64,000 nucleotides of DNA from Brevibacillus brevis. GTDB lineage: Bacteria > Bacillota > Bacilli > Brevibacillales > Brevibacillaceae. Location: the NCBI RefSeq assembly GCF_001039275.2, contig NZ_CP030117.1, positions 427,001 to 491,000 on the forward strand. Reading direction: 5' to 3'. A program made the position numbers and the translations under genes. A model generated the notes under the pieces. That model was given only the letters and a program-made list of their open reading frames with translations. It was not told the origin of the DNA and did not search any database. Within the stretch, counting starts at the first letter, position 1, and each line of letters opens with the position of its first letter. Shown piece after piece: positions 36,100-44,057 of the stretch.

Positions 36100-36411
36100 A
36101 TGAGCCATGGAGTAAAGGAAATGACACCACAAGAGCTGTTGGAAAAGCTGGAAGCCAAAGAGGAACTACAAGTCATTGATGTACGTGAAGTCGATGAGTG
36201 GAATGGAGGTCACATTAAAGAGGCAAAGCTGATCCCACTCGGCTTTTTGCCGCACCGTATCGATGAGCTGGATAAGAACATTCCGATTGTGATGGTTTGC
36301 CGTAGTGGTGCCAGAAGCCATAATGCTACAGCGTATTTGAGTGAACAAGGATATGACGTGGCGAATATGGTTGGCGGCATGCTCGCATGGCCAGGTGAAG
36401 TGGAACAGTAA
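36100..36411 (+). CDS. rhodanese-like protein
   Basis: A 103-residue single rhodanese domain. The N-terminal MTPQELLEKLEAKEELQVIDVREVDEWNGGHI is the CH2A-type motif, and the active-site loop is VCRSGARSHNA with the catalytic Cys. It would carry sulfane sulfur in the cytoplasm; a thiosulfate donor is not proven. AGGAGG lies about ten bases before the ATG. A hairpin (36429-36455) without a T run follows, then the SCO1 gene. Confidence 0.92.
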   Translation: MSHGVKEMTPQELLEKLEAKEELQVIDVREVDEWNGGHIKEAKLIPLGFLPHRIDELDKNIPIVMVCRSGARSHNATAYLSEQGYDVANMVGGMLAWPGEVEQ

Positions 36412-36488
36412 GAAGAGATACAGTGTGAATGCCTCCCGTGTGTAAACAGGAGGCATCTCGCATGGGACAAGCAGGGAGGAAGCAACCC

Positions 36489-37115
36489 GTGAGTGAAGGA
36501 ACACAATTGCAGCAGGAATCTGCGATAAAAAAACATTGGTTTCCTGTGTTAGCTGGTATTATCCTTTTGGCTATCGTCGGAGTATTTGGTTATAAGTACA
36601 TGACAGAAGAGAAGATCGAAGTGTTGAAGCCCATCGCGGACTTCACCTTGGACAACAGTGACGGAACAACCTATACGTTTAATCAAAGTGCTGGCAAGGT
36701 ACGGCTGGTGGAGTTTATGTTTACCAAGTGCCCGGATATTTGTCCGGCGACTACGTACAACATGGCCAAGCTGCAAGATCAGTTGAAGGAAAAGGGACTG
36801 TTCGGAGACAAAGTAGAATTTATCTCTATCTCCTTTGACCCTGATAATGATACGCCGGAAGTCTTGCAGGAGTATGCAGCCAAGTTCAAGGCAGATCAGA
36901 GTGGCTGGAAGTTCCTGCGCGGGGACGCTCAGGCTGTAGAAAAAGTGACGAAGGACTTTGGTCTGATGGTCATGAAGCAGCCAGATGGATCTTATGCTCA
37001 TACGGCTCGCATGTTCCTTGTTGATGGAGATGGAAACATGCGCCGCGCGTACGGGATGGCAGCCGACATGGACATGGAAGTCATGATGAAAGAGATGGAA
37101 CAGCTCGCTGACTAG
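36489..37115 (+). CDS. SCO1/SenC-family copper chaperone, membrane anchored
   Basis: A 208-residue protein with a membrane anchor (HWFPVLAGIILLAIVGVFGY, residues about 16-35) and an outward thioredoxin-like domain. The copper site is complete: Cys81 and Cys85 in TKCPDICPATT and His171 in SYAHTARMF. SCO1 delivers copper to the CuA site of cytochrome oxidase. GTG 36489 is nine bases after GGGAGG; the upstream ATG at 36429 lies inside a hairpin and lacks a site. It converges with the DUF3889 gene, the stops overlapping by four bases. Confidence 0.92.
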   Translation: MSEGTQLQQESAIKKHWFPVLAGIILLAIVGVFGYKYMTEEKIEVLKPIADFTLDNSDGTTYTFNQSAGKVRLVEFMFTKCPDICPATTYNMAKLQDQLKEKGLFGDKVEFISISFDPDNDTPEVLQEYAAKFKADQSGWKFLRGDAQAVEKVTKDFGLMVMKQPDGSYAHTARMFLVDGDGNMRRAYGMAADMDMEVMMKEMEQLAD

Positions 37116-37450
37116 TGAGTCTCCTCATAGGAGATGTTTACGACATCTTCTGTCTGATTCACGAATTCAATATGAATGAGTAACGCCCACCTGCGATTGC
37201 CTTCTTGAAGCAAGAGCTTAAACGTCTCTTCCGACGTGGTGGGCGTTTTTGGTTTTCGTCCGACATGCAGGTAGTCCACAATTTGAGCGTTTGGATATCG
37301 CTTCATCGTTTCCTGCATCGCGAGCCTGCCCCATTTTGCATAGGGAGGCTGGGCATAGGCAGGGAACGGCTGAAAGAGGAGCAGGAAAAGTAAGGTGGAG
37401 AGAAGGGGCATCATGTTCCGATGGCGAAATAAGCGACGAGCGGTTTGCAC
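37112..37450 (-). CDS. DUF3889 secreted protein (YqzG-like)
   Basis: A 112-residue protein with a signal peptide (MMPLLSTLLFLLLFQPFPAYAQ, cleavage after AYA) and a DUF3889 domain: PPYAKWGRLAMQETMKRYPNAQIVDYLHVGRK, then ETFKLLLQEGNRRWALLIHIEF. No function is known for this family of small exported Bacillales proteins. GTG 37450 is chosen because AAGGAGAGGG lies just upstream; ATG 37486 has no site. The gene converges with the SCO1 gene. Confidence 0.8.
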   Translation of the reverse strand: MQTARRLFRHRNMMPLLSTLLFLLLFQPFPAYAQPPYAKWGRLAMQETMKRYPNAQIVDYLHVGRKPKTPTTSEETFKLLLQEGNRRWALLIHIEFVNQTEDVVNISYEETH

Positions 37451-37553
37451 TTGCTGATCCCTCTCCTTTTTGAAATGGTTTTCCATGTATTTTGAAGACT
37501 TTTCGGAATATCATTCGTAGAAAATAATGACAATGAAGTGCGGGAGGTTTTCG

Positions 37554-38324
37554 ATGCATTACTTGCTCATCCCCTTATTTGGCGTTCCTGTTTTGGTGGG
37601 GGTTCTTGCCGCCATTTTCCAAAAGCCTCCTTTTTGGAAAAAATGGGGACTCACGATTGCTTCAGCCGTATTGATTTACGGAGGCTGCTTCGCCGCGAAT
37701 GTACATTGGCAAATGAAGTATGGTATTCCGGTGTTACCCACGGAGTCCGACTTGGAGTTATTTTTATACTTTTGTATCCTGTTGGTGTTTGTTTGTATCC
37801 TGATGTATATTGTCTTTTTGATCACGATGAGAAAACAGTTTTGGAAAATGAACCTCGTTTTTTTATGCACAGCCTTTGGTATGTTTAGCTTTTTTGCTGC
37901 TGCCTTTTTAGGGATGGGCCCCTTTTTGAAAAAAGCGGAGTACGTCACCGTCGTACAAAAAGCAAAAGACCGGTGGAAAGAGGCAAAGATGGACAACGAG
38001 AAGCCTATTGATCTCGCCCTCGTATACAGCAGACAAGACTGTACCAAAAATTGTGCCGGGTATCCGTATACAAGTCTGATCCTGGTACGGAATCAATCAG
38101 ATCAGCCGTTGGAGATTGATTTGAAACTGCGAGTACAAAACAAAAGCGGCACCGTATTAAAAGAAGTCGAAGCCGTACCACTAAAACTCTCTTCAGGAGA
38201 AATTACGGAGGTATGGACGGGCGATTCTTATGCAAAGCACGACTTCTGGGCGAGAGCCAGTGTCGTTACCGATGAACGAGTTGCCGATTTGGAGTATCAG
38301 TATTCAATTATTGACCGAAGATGA
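37554..38324 (+). CDS. hypothetical membrane protein, 256 aa
   Basis: Starts at ATG 37554, six bases after GGGAGG. Four hydrophobic helices fill residues 1-130 (MHYLLIPLFGVPVLVGVLAA; FLYFCILLVFVCILMYIVFL; FLCTAFGMFSFFAAAFLGMG among them). A soluble outward domain of about 125 residues follows, with two cysteines (RQDCTKNCAGYPYTSLILV) and a beta-rich, Ig-like tail. I do not recognise a family. It precedes the RNase J gene by 116 bp on the same strand but has an independent promoter between them. Confidence 0.75.
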   Translation: MHYLLIPLFGVPVLVGVLAAIFQKPPFWKKWGLTIASAVLIYGGCFAANVHWQMKYGIPVLPTESDLELFLYFCILLVFVCILMYIVFLITMRKQFWKMNLVFLCTAFGMFSFFAAAFLGMGPFLKKAEYVTVVQKAKDRWKEAKMDNEKPIDLALVYSRQDCTKNCAGYPYTSLILVRNQSDQPLEIDLKLRVQNKSGTVLKEVEAVPLKLSSGEITEVWTGDSYAKHDFWARASVVTDERVADLEYQYSIIDRR

Positions 38325-38370
38325 ATGTGTGGAATAGACAAGACTGGGTGAAACGAACGTCTTACGTTGT

Positions 38371-38384
38371 GATATAATAAGAAT
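38371..38384 (+). promoter_or_regulatory. extended -10 promoter of rnjA
   Basis: TGTGATATAAT carries a TATAAT with an upstream TG (extended -10); the -35 region is poor. It lies about 60 bases before the TTG start of RNase J. Confidence 0.5.
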
Positions 38385-38440
38385 GGCATGCTTGGTTCGG
38401 ATTCCCATAATCATGCACGACGATGTTAGGAGGAAAGAGT

Positions 38441-40093
38441 TTGAGCGACGTTAAGATTTTCGCGATGGGCGGCCTCGGCGAGATCGGAAAAAATATGTAC
38501 TGCGTCGAGTATGAGGACGAAATCATCATCATTGACTGCGGGGTGAAATTCCCCGAGAATGAAATGTTCGGTATTGATCTGGTTATCCCGGATGTTTCCT
38601 ATTTAGTGGACAACCAGCACAAGATCAAAGCACTATTATTAACGCACGGACATGAGGATCACATTGGTGCGATTCCTTATATTTTACGACAAATCAAGGT
38701 GCCGATTTACGGTGGTCGTCTGACCCTGGGCTTGGTCAAGGCGAAGCTGGAAGAGCACCGTTTGCAGAACGAAGTGAAGCTGATTCCGATTTCGGAAGAT
38801 ACGGAAATTCCTTTTGCGAAGCTGAAGGCGACATTTTTCCGGACGAACCACAGTATTCCAGATTCTTTGGGAATTGTGCTTCATACACCAGAGGGAATGG
38901 TCATTCACACAGGTGACTTCAAGTTTGACATGACACCAGTCGGACAAACAACGGAGTACGGAAAAATTGCACGCTTTGGTGCGAGCGGTGACGTTTTGGC
39001 GCTTTTGTCCGATAGTACGAACAGTGAGCGTCCTGGATTTACGATGTCAGAGAGATCGGTAGGAGAAGGGATTCTCGATGTGGTACGCAAAGCACGTGGA
39101 CGCATCATTCTGGCTACCTTTGCTTCCAACGTACATCGCTTGCAACAGGTGGTAGATGCTGCTGAGCAGTGCAATCGCAAAGTGGCGGTTATTGGCCGCA
39201 GTATGGAAAAGGTTTTCTTGATTGGCCAAGAGTTGGGCTACATTCAGATGCCAGAGGGCATGCTGATTGATATTAAGCACATCGACAACTACGCAGACAA
39301 CCAAGTGCTGATTATTTGCACAGGCAGTCAAGGTGAGCCGATGGCAGCGTTGACCCGGATTGCATCTGGTTCGCATCGCACTGTGTCCATTTATCCGGAA
39401 GATACAGTGATCATTTCTGCATCTCCGATTCCAGGAAATACGATCAACGTAAGCCGCACGATAGACAAGCTGTACCGTGCAGGTGCCAACGTAGTATTGA
39501 GTCATGAATTTGATATTCACGCATCGGGTCATGGCAGTAGCGAAGAGTTGAAGCTCATGCTCAACTTCATTCGTCCGAAATATTTCATCCCGATCCACGG
39601 GGAATACCGGATGCTCAAGACTCACTCCAAGCTGGCCCAACAGGTTGGGATCGAGGAGAGCAACATCTTTATTATGGACAACGGCGAAGTGCTGAACTGC
39701 AACCGCGAAAAAGCGTGGCTCAGCAAAGTACAAGCAGGGATTGTCCTCATTGATGGCAGTGGTATCGGCGACGTCGGCAATATCGTTCTGCGAGATCGCA
39801 AGCATTTGGCAGAGGATGGCTTGATGGTCGTGGTTGTCAGCCTGGATATGAAAAACTTCAAAATTTTGACGGGCCCAGATATCGTGAGCCGCGGCTTCGT
39901 ATACGTACGCGGTTCGGAATCTTTGATTCAGGAAGCGACACAGCTCGTTCGTGGGCGTCTGCAAGAAGCGTTGGATAAGAAAATCAAGGAATGGTCTGAG
40001 CTGAAGTCACAGATTAATGAAGTGATCAAGCCGTTCATTTACGAAAAGACAGGCCGCAACCCAATGATTCTTACCATTTTGATGGAAGTGTAG
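38441..40093 (+). CDS. rnjA: ribonuclease J1
   Basis: A 550-residue RNase J, endo- and 5' exoribonuclease of the Gram-positive mRNA decay machinery. TTG 38441 is six bases after AGGAGG. The beta-lactamase HxHxDH site is His69, His71, Asp73 and His74 (LTHGHEDHIGAIPY). The beta-CASP part follows (LSDSTNSERPGFTMSE; ATFASNVHRLQQVV; GSQGEPMAALTRIA). The C-terminus ends PMILTILMEV, close to the B. subtilis J1 ending, favouring J1 over J2. Confidence 0.95.
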   Translation: MSDVKIFAMGGLGEIGKNMYCVEYEDEIIIIDCGVKFPENEMFGIDLVIPDVSYLVDNQHKIKALLLTHGHEDHIGAIPYILRQIKVPIYGGRLTLGLVKAKLEEHRLQNEVKLIPISEDTEIPFAKLKATFFRTNHSIPDSLGIVLHTPEGMVIHTGDFKFDMTPVGQTTEYGKIARFGASGDVLALLSDSTNSERPGFTMSERSVGEGILDVVRKARGRIILATFASNVHRLQQVVDAAEQCNRKVAVIGRSMEKVFLIGQELGYIQMPEGMLIDIKHIDNYADNQVLIICTGSQGEPMAALTRIASGSHRTVSIYPEDTVIISASPIPGNTINVSRTIDKLYRAGANVVLSHEFDIHASGHGSSEELKLMLNFIRPKYFIPIHGEYRMLKTHSKLAQQVGIEESNIFIMDNGEVLNCNREKAWLSKVQAGIVLIDGSGIGDVGNIVLRDRKHLAEDGLMVVVVSLDMKNFKILTGPDIVSRGFVYVRGSESLIQEATQLVRGRLQEALDKKIKEWSELKSQINEVIKPFIYEKTGRNPMILTILMEV

Positions 40094-40171
40094 CTCCTGC
40101 TTTCTCGGGAAGGCGCAGTCGGGGTATAATATAAGTAAGTTGAACACGTGATACAAAGGAGAGGTTGCCCA

Positions 40172-40600
40172 ATGATGTCTTATGAAGCATATATGAGCCA
40201 AGTAATTCAACCGATGCGCGATGAGTTGACTCGCAACGGTTTTCAAGAGCTTCGCACTGCTGAAGAAGTAGAGCAAGCACTGCCAAATGCAAAAGGCCTG
40301 ACACTTGTTGTCGTGAACTCGGTTTGTGGCTGCGCAGCAGGACTCGCTCGTCCAGCAGTTGTACATTCCTTGAATCACGCTACAAAGCCGGATAACATCT
40401 TCACTGTATTCGCAGGTCAAGACAAGGAAGCGACAGCAAAAGCTCGTGAGTATTTCGAAGGCTATGCTCCGTCTTCCCCATCCTTCGCGATCATGAAAGA
40501 TGGCAAAATCATGACCATGATCGAGCGTCATCAGATCGAGAACAACGAATTGGCAACAATCGCTGGCCTGTTGACCAACGCTTACGACACTTACAAATAA
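40172..40600 (+). CDS. brxB: bacilliredoxin, BrxB-like
   Basis: A 142-residue thioredoxin-like protein of the DUF1094 (BrxA/BrxB) family, removing bacillithiol from oxidised proteins. The active-site CGC is Cys52-Gly-Cys54 in VVNSVCGCAAGLARPA. Segment AREYFEGYAPSSPSFAIMKDGKIM resembles BrxB (YqiW) more than BrxA. ATG 40172 follows AAAGGAG. A terminator stands at 40620. It is downstream of rnjA but has a gap of 78 bp. Confidence 0.92.
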   Translation: MMSYEAYMSQVIQPMRDELTRNGFQELRTAEEVEQALPNAKGLTLVVVNSVCGCAAGLARPAVVHSLNHATKPDNIFTVFAGQDKEATAKAREYFEGYAPSSPSFAIMKDGKIMTMIERHQIENNELATIAGLLTNAYDTYK

Positions 40601-40619
40601 GAAAGTACGAAACATCACG

Positions 40620-40646
40620 AGGCGCTCGGCAACGGGCGTCTTTTTT
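40620..40646 (+). terminator. terminator of brxB
   Basis: aggcgctcg (40620-40628) pairs with cgggcgtct (40633-40641) allowing G-T pairs, followed by a run of Ts. Confidence 0.7.
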
Positions 40647-40678
40647 GACAGACTTGGTGTTAGTAATCGTTTGAAATG

Positions 40679-41063
40679 GGGCTGTAGTGAAGAGAAGAAT
40701 ATTTCCAGTCTAGGCTCCAGGCTCCGTCCATCTGAGGGTAAAGACTGTCCGCTCCGAAGGGATTCGCGGGGAAACGCAAAAGTGGTAGCCGCTACGCCTG
40801 AAAATATTCTTCTCTGTCGTTACTGATGGCATCTTTACATTCTTTTCAGGCATTTAAAAACCGATCACCAACCGAGACTCCATGCAAAAACACGCCTTTA
40901 AGAGGCCACCTCTGAAATGCATCCTGAAGAGACCACTTTGGCCGCGGTTTCGCTTTTTGCATGGAGTCGTGCAGTCAATCCTCTAGGGGGTGGCCCTAGA
41001 AGCTGAGCGTTTTCTCCTGTTTCCTCCCAACACTACAGCCCTAACTAAAATGTATTGGGATTG
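40679..41063. repeat. dispersed giant-hairpin intergenic repeat, copy 2 (short form)
   Basis: Second copy of the repeat at 20531-21050. It begins and ends with the perfect 11-bp inverted repeat gggctgtagtg (40679-40689) and cactacagccc (41031-41041). The outer stem of the first hairpin (40692-40708 with 40798-40814) has one mismatch; its inner arms are deleted relative to copy 1. The second hairpin is held by a perfect 15-bp stem (40876-40890 with 40954-40968). The loop sequence CCACCTCTGAAA...CATCCTGAA is conserved. Homology extends past the right inverted repeat to TTGGGATTG at 41063. No gene is visible in 40601-41123. Confidence 0.85.
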
Positions 41064-41123
41064 ATTTCCTTCTTTTATTATACTAAAATGTTTAATAAGT
41101 ATAATAATGGAGGGGGAGAGAGA

Positions 41124-41825
41124 ATGAGCAAGCTGGTAGTGATTACAGGTGTGACACGTGGTTTGGGTAGGGCGATGGTCGAGCGTTTTCACGAAGCAGG
41201 CTGGACGGTTGCAGGCTGCGGTCGTTCGGAAAAAGAAGTGCAAGGACTGCGTCAGCAATTCGGAGAGCAGCATCATTTTTCTGTCGTGGACGTATCGGTA
41301 ATGGAGCAGGTGGAACAGTGGGCAGAAGAAGTAAAAGCCAAGGTGGGCGTTCCCGACTTGTTGATTAACAATGCCTCCATTATAAATCGGAACAGTCCAG
41401 TCATTGGTCTTGCGGCAAGCGAGTTTTCGAGAGTGATGGACATCAATGTGAATGGTGTTTTCTATGTAATTCGCGCCTTTTTACCGTTTATGGTTCAGCG
41501 CGCAAATGGCGGAGTCGTCGTAAATATCAGTTCGTACTGGGGAAGACACGGGGAAGCGTTTTTATCCCCGTACTGCGCATCGAAGTTCGCCATCGAAGGA
41601 TTGACGCAATCATTGGCAGCCGAATTGCCTGAGGGAATGGCAGCAGTGGCGCTTGATCCAGGAGGGAGTATCGATACTTCCATGCTCCATTCATGCTCGC
41701 CAGAAGAGGTGGACACGGCACCGAATCCGGTAGAGTGGAGCCGTGTAGCGGTACCGTACATCATGGGATTTGGTCCGCAAGACAACGGAAAGTCGCTTAT
41801 CTGCCCACCAGTGAGAAACAACTGA
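41124..41825 (+). CDS. short-chain dehydrogenase/reductase
   Basis: A 233-residue classical SDR. The cofactor motif TGVTRGLGRAM (TGxxxGxG), the NNAS segment (LLINNASIINR) and the active-site Ser...YCASK motif (SSYWGRHGEAFLSPYCASKFAIEG) are intact. An Arg after the glycine motif suggests NADP(H). ATG 41124 is seven bases after GGAGGGGGA. The substrate is unknown. It lies directly downstream of repeat copy 2, whose right end falls within the likely promoter region (TTGGGA-18-TATACT, about 41056-41086). Confidence 0.92.
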   Translation: MSKLVVITGVTRGLGRAMVERFHEAGWTVAGCGRSEKEVQGLRQQFGEQHHFSVVDVSVMEQVEQWAEEVKAKVGVPDLLINNASIINRNSPVIGLAASEFSRVMDINVNGVFYVIRAFLPFMVQRANGGVVVNISSYWGRHGEAFLSPYCASKFAIEGLTQSLAAELPEGMAAVALDPGGSIDTSMLHSCSPEEVDTAPNPVEWSRVAVPYIMGFGPQDNGKSLICPPVRNN

Positions 41826-41849
41826 ATATCTTTATCAATGATTTACCAC

Positions 41850-41878
41850 GCTGCCGCGAATCCCTCGGCAGCTTTTTT
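41850..41878 (+). terminator. terminator of the SDR gene
   Basis: gctgccg (41850-41856) pairs with cggcagc (41866-41872), followed by six Ts. Confidence 0.8.
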
Positions 41879-41882
41879 GGTA

Positions 41883-41912
41883 TGAAAAAATCTCCCGTCG
41901 ATGGGAGACTTT
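41883..41912 (-). terminator. terminator of the convergent MFS gene
   Basis: On the minus strand GTCTCCCATCGACGGGAGAT forms a seven-bp stem followed by six Ts (complement of 41885-41890). Confidence 0.75.
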
Positions 41913-41914
41913 AT

Positions 41915-43168
41915 TCATGGAGACTCTTTCAATGTAGGGTTTCCAGCCTGTATTAAAACTTTGTTTTTCTTTAACAACATAGCCAGTATTAAAATGAATA
42001 GCCCCGTTGCAACCAGTAGCCACTCAATTTTAACAACATCTGCGATTGGTCCAAAAATAAGCATACCTATAGGCATCATCGAAGTGGAAATCATGCCGAA
42101 CACACCGAAAATTCTTCCCAAATAGTTCTCATCCACTTTCTCCTGAACCAAGACCATTGTCGGGGTATTGAAAATGGGCATAGCTACGCCAAATAGCGCC
42201 ATGAAGACTAGATAAATCCAAAAGTTCGGAATGATACCAAGGGCTATTGTGCAGGCGCCCATGACAAAGCTCGCGAATGTCATGGTGTGCACTCTGTTTG
42301 TAAAGCCTCCCCAGGAGGCAATAATTCCGCCGCCAGCCATCATTCCGACTGAAAAAGCAATTTCAATTGCCGTTAACCGCCAAACCTCGTCACCAAAGCT
42401 CCGTGTAACTTGCAGCGGGGTCAAAAATGCGGCGGGTGCCATCAGAATAAAGAAGAAGGCAAAGAATAGAAAGAATTTCTTCAGAAAATCATTGTTTTTA
42501 ATGTAGAGTAATCCTTCTTTAAAATCGCTGAAGTAGCTCGTTTTTTGTATTTCGGAAGCCTTTTCGTGTAAAGGAATCTTGAGGAAAATGAGCAACGTAC
42601 CAATGGCAAGCATGGCGGTAATGACATCGATAAAGAAAATCATTTCAATGGTAGATAATGTGAGTAATGCAGCACTCACTATCGGGGATACGAACATAAT
42701 AACAGCCTGCAAGCTTCCGTTTATGCCATTCATTCTCGTTAGTTGGTCACTTGGTACGATTTGCGGCAAAATAGCTCCGACAGCAGGGGTTTGAATACCG
42801 GCTCCGACTGCACGAATAGCAGCCATGAGAAAGAGCAGCCAGGTCGCATTGTATCCCATTAAAAAGACGACTGCGAGGATAAGCGTTGCAAAGGCAATCA
42901 TTGCATCTGCATAAATGATCAACAGTTTGCGATTGTAGCGGTCAGCCCAGACACCCGCAACGGGGGATAAAAGAAAAGTAGGGACGAAACCGCAAATGAT
43001 ATATAGCGTCATCATGATACCGGATTGCGTATTCAGCGTTATATACCACATCATCGCATATTGAACTAAAGATGATCCAAAAAGTGAAATCGCCTGACTG
43101 CTTAGAAAGAGAATAATGTTCTTTTTCCAATGTGGATTTGGCGTTACATGATCATTTGCTTCCATCAC
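41915..43168 (-). CDS. MFS transporter (MefA-like)
   Basis: A 417-residue, 12-helix transporter of the TMS12 exporter group: motif A GVWADRYNRKLLIIYADAMIA and a C-terminal half with GVAMPIFNTPTMVLVQEKVD, as in macrolide-efflux and enterobactin-exporter-like proteins. Start is GTG 43168 or the adjacent ATG; GAGGG lies nine bases before the GTG. Substrate unknown. No regulator is adjacent; the divergent ECF sigma operon begins 335 bp away. Confidence 0.85.
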   Translation of the reverse strand: MMEANDHVTPNPHWKKNIILFLSSQAISLFGSSLVQYAMMWYITLNTQSGIMMTLYIICGFVPTFLLSPVAGVWADRYNRKLLIIYADAMIAFATLILAVVFLMGYNATWLLFLMAAIRAVGAGIQTPAVGAILPQIVPSDQLTRMNGINGSLQAVIMFVSPIVSAALLTLSTIEMIFFIDVITAMLAIGTLLIFLKIPLHEKASEIQKTSYFSDFKEGLLYIKNNDFLKKFFLFFAFFFILMAPAAFLTPLQVTRSFGDEVWRLTAIEIAFSVGMMAGGGIIASWGGFTNRVHTMTFASFVMGACTIALGIIPNFWIYLVFMALFGVAMPIFNTPTMVLVQEKVDENYLGRIFGVFGMISTSMMPIGMLIFGPIADVVKIEWLLVATGLFILILAMLLKKNKVLIQAGNPTLKESP

Positions 43169-43424
43169 TAATGTTTACCCTCTCTTTCTTTCATTCTCTT
43201 CTTCATTTCCCAGTTGTGATATTTACGTAAGACATACCTATGATAGCATATGCCTATCTATATTGATTTCTTCTCGATTGCTATTTAGGCTACCCGACTG
43301 CCACAAATAACTCTCAGGTAATCCAAACCTCCACATTTTCGTTCGACTATTTCACTTACATAATATTTTTCAAAAAAGTTGCGATCTTTTTCCACCATTT
43401 TCCGTCGTATTAAGGTGTACAAGC

Positions 43425-43482
43425 AAAAAGGTGATAGCTGCGCAGCGTACCTTTTTGGACCTGTAGCCCTCGATACAGGTTT
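43425..43482 (+). promoter_or_regulatory. hairpin-rich leader of the sigma/anti-sigma operon
   Basis: Two hairpins precede the sigma gene. The first has arms aaaaaggt and accttttt around the inner palindrome gctgcgcagc (about 43425-43455). The second is acctgt...acaggt (43459-43480) followed by TTTTG, immediately before the GGGGAGG ribosome site. The remainder of 43169-43424 is AT-rich promoter DNA for the two divergent genes with no firm ECF-type promoter match. Confidence 0.45.
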
Positions 43483-43502
43483 TGATATGGGGAGGAAGAC
43501 AG

Positions 43503-44057
43503 ATGCAGGACGACAGGCTGATCATTGAGGAGGTCCTCCAAGGGAACAAAGAGGCGTATTCTCAGATCATACAAAAATATAACAAAAGGGTCAGATTGCT
43601 CATTCGCAAGATGATCGGGCAGCCGCATCTTGAGCAGGACATGGCTCAGGAGATCTTTATCAAGGTGTATTACCACTTGGGTGACTACAGCAAAAGCTAC
43701 GAATTCGGTGCCTGGCTCTACAGGATTGCCGCCAATTATTGCTTTGATGAACTACGAAACCGGAAACGATCGATTACGGTTACAGAAGCAGAGATTGAAC
43801 TGGCTACCAGTCATACACCTGAGCTCGAATACCTTGCGAAAGAGCAGAAGGTCTTTTTACAAAATCGAATGATGACCCTGGAGTCTAAATACCGTGTCGT
43901 CCTGGAACTGCGTTATCTCCAATTTTTGAGCTATGAAGAAATTAGCGAGGAGCTGGATGTTCCCATCAGTACGGTGCGAACACGTCTTTCCAGAGGCAAG
44001 GCCAAGCTCAGAAATGCCATAACGAATTCGGGTAAAGGAGGGGACCTCCACCTATGA
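43503..44057 (+). CDS. ECF-type RNA polymerase sigma factor
   Basis: A 184-residue sigma factor with region 2 (YSQIIQKYNKRVRLLIRKMIG, then DMAQEIFIKVYYHLGDYSKSYEFGAWLYRIAANYCFDELR) and region 4 (LRYLQFLSYEEISEELDVPISTVRTRLSRGKAKLR); region 3 is absent, as in ECF sigmas. ATG 43503 follows GGGGAGGAAG. Its stop overlaps the anti-sigma start (ATGA), so the two are made together. It resembles the SigW/SigV-like envelope stress group in general shape, without a definite assignment. Confidence 0.92.
   Translation: MQDDRLIIEEVLQGNKEAYSQIIQKYNKRVRLLIRKMIGQPHLEQDMAQEIFIKVYYHLGDYSKSYEFGAWLYRIAANYCFDELRNRKRSITVTEAEIELATSHTPELEYLAKEQKVFLQNRMMTLESKYRVVLELRYLQFLSYEEISEELDVPISTVRTRLSRGKAKLRNAITNSGKGGDLHL

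Noticed and set aside
36428..36455. Terminator between rhodanese and SCO1 genes
   Set aside because: The stem is good (atgcctcc/ggaggcat) but no T run follows, so I treat it only as a hairpin.
39047..39964. 305-residue open frame on the minus strand
   Set aside because: Fully inside rnjA, antisense, without a start signal or recognisable motif.
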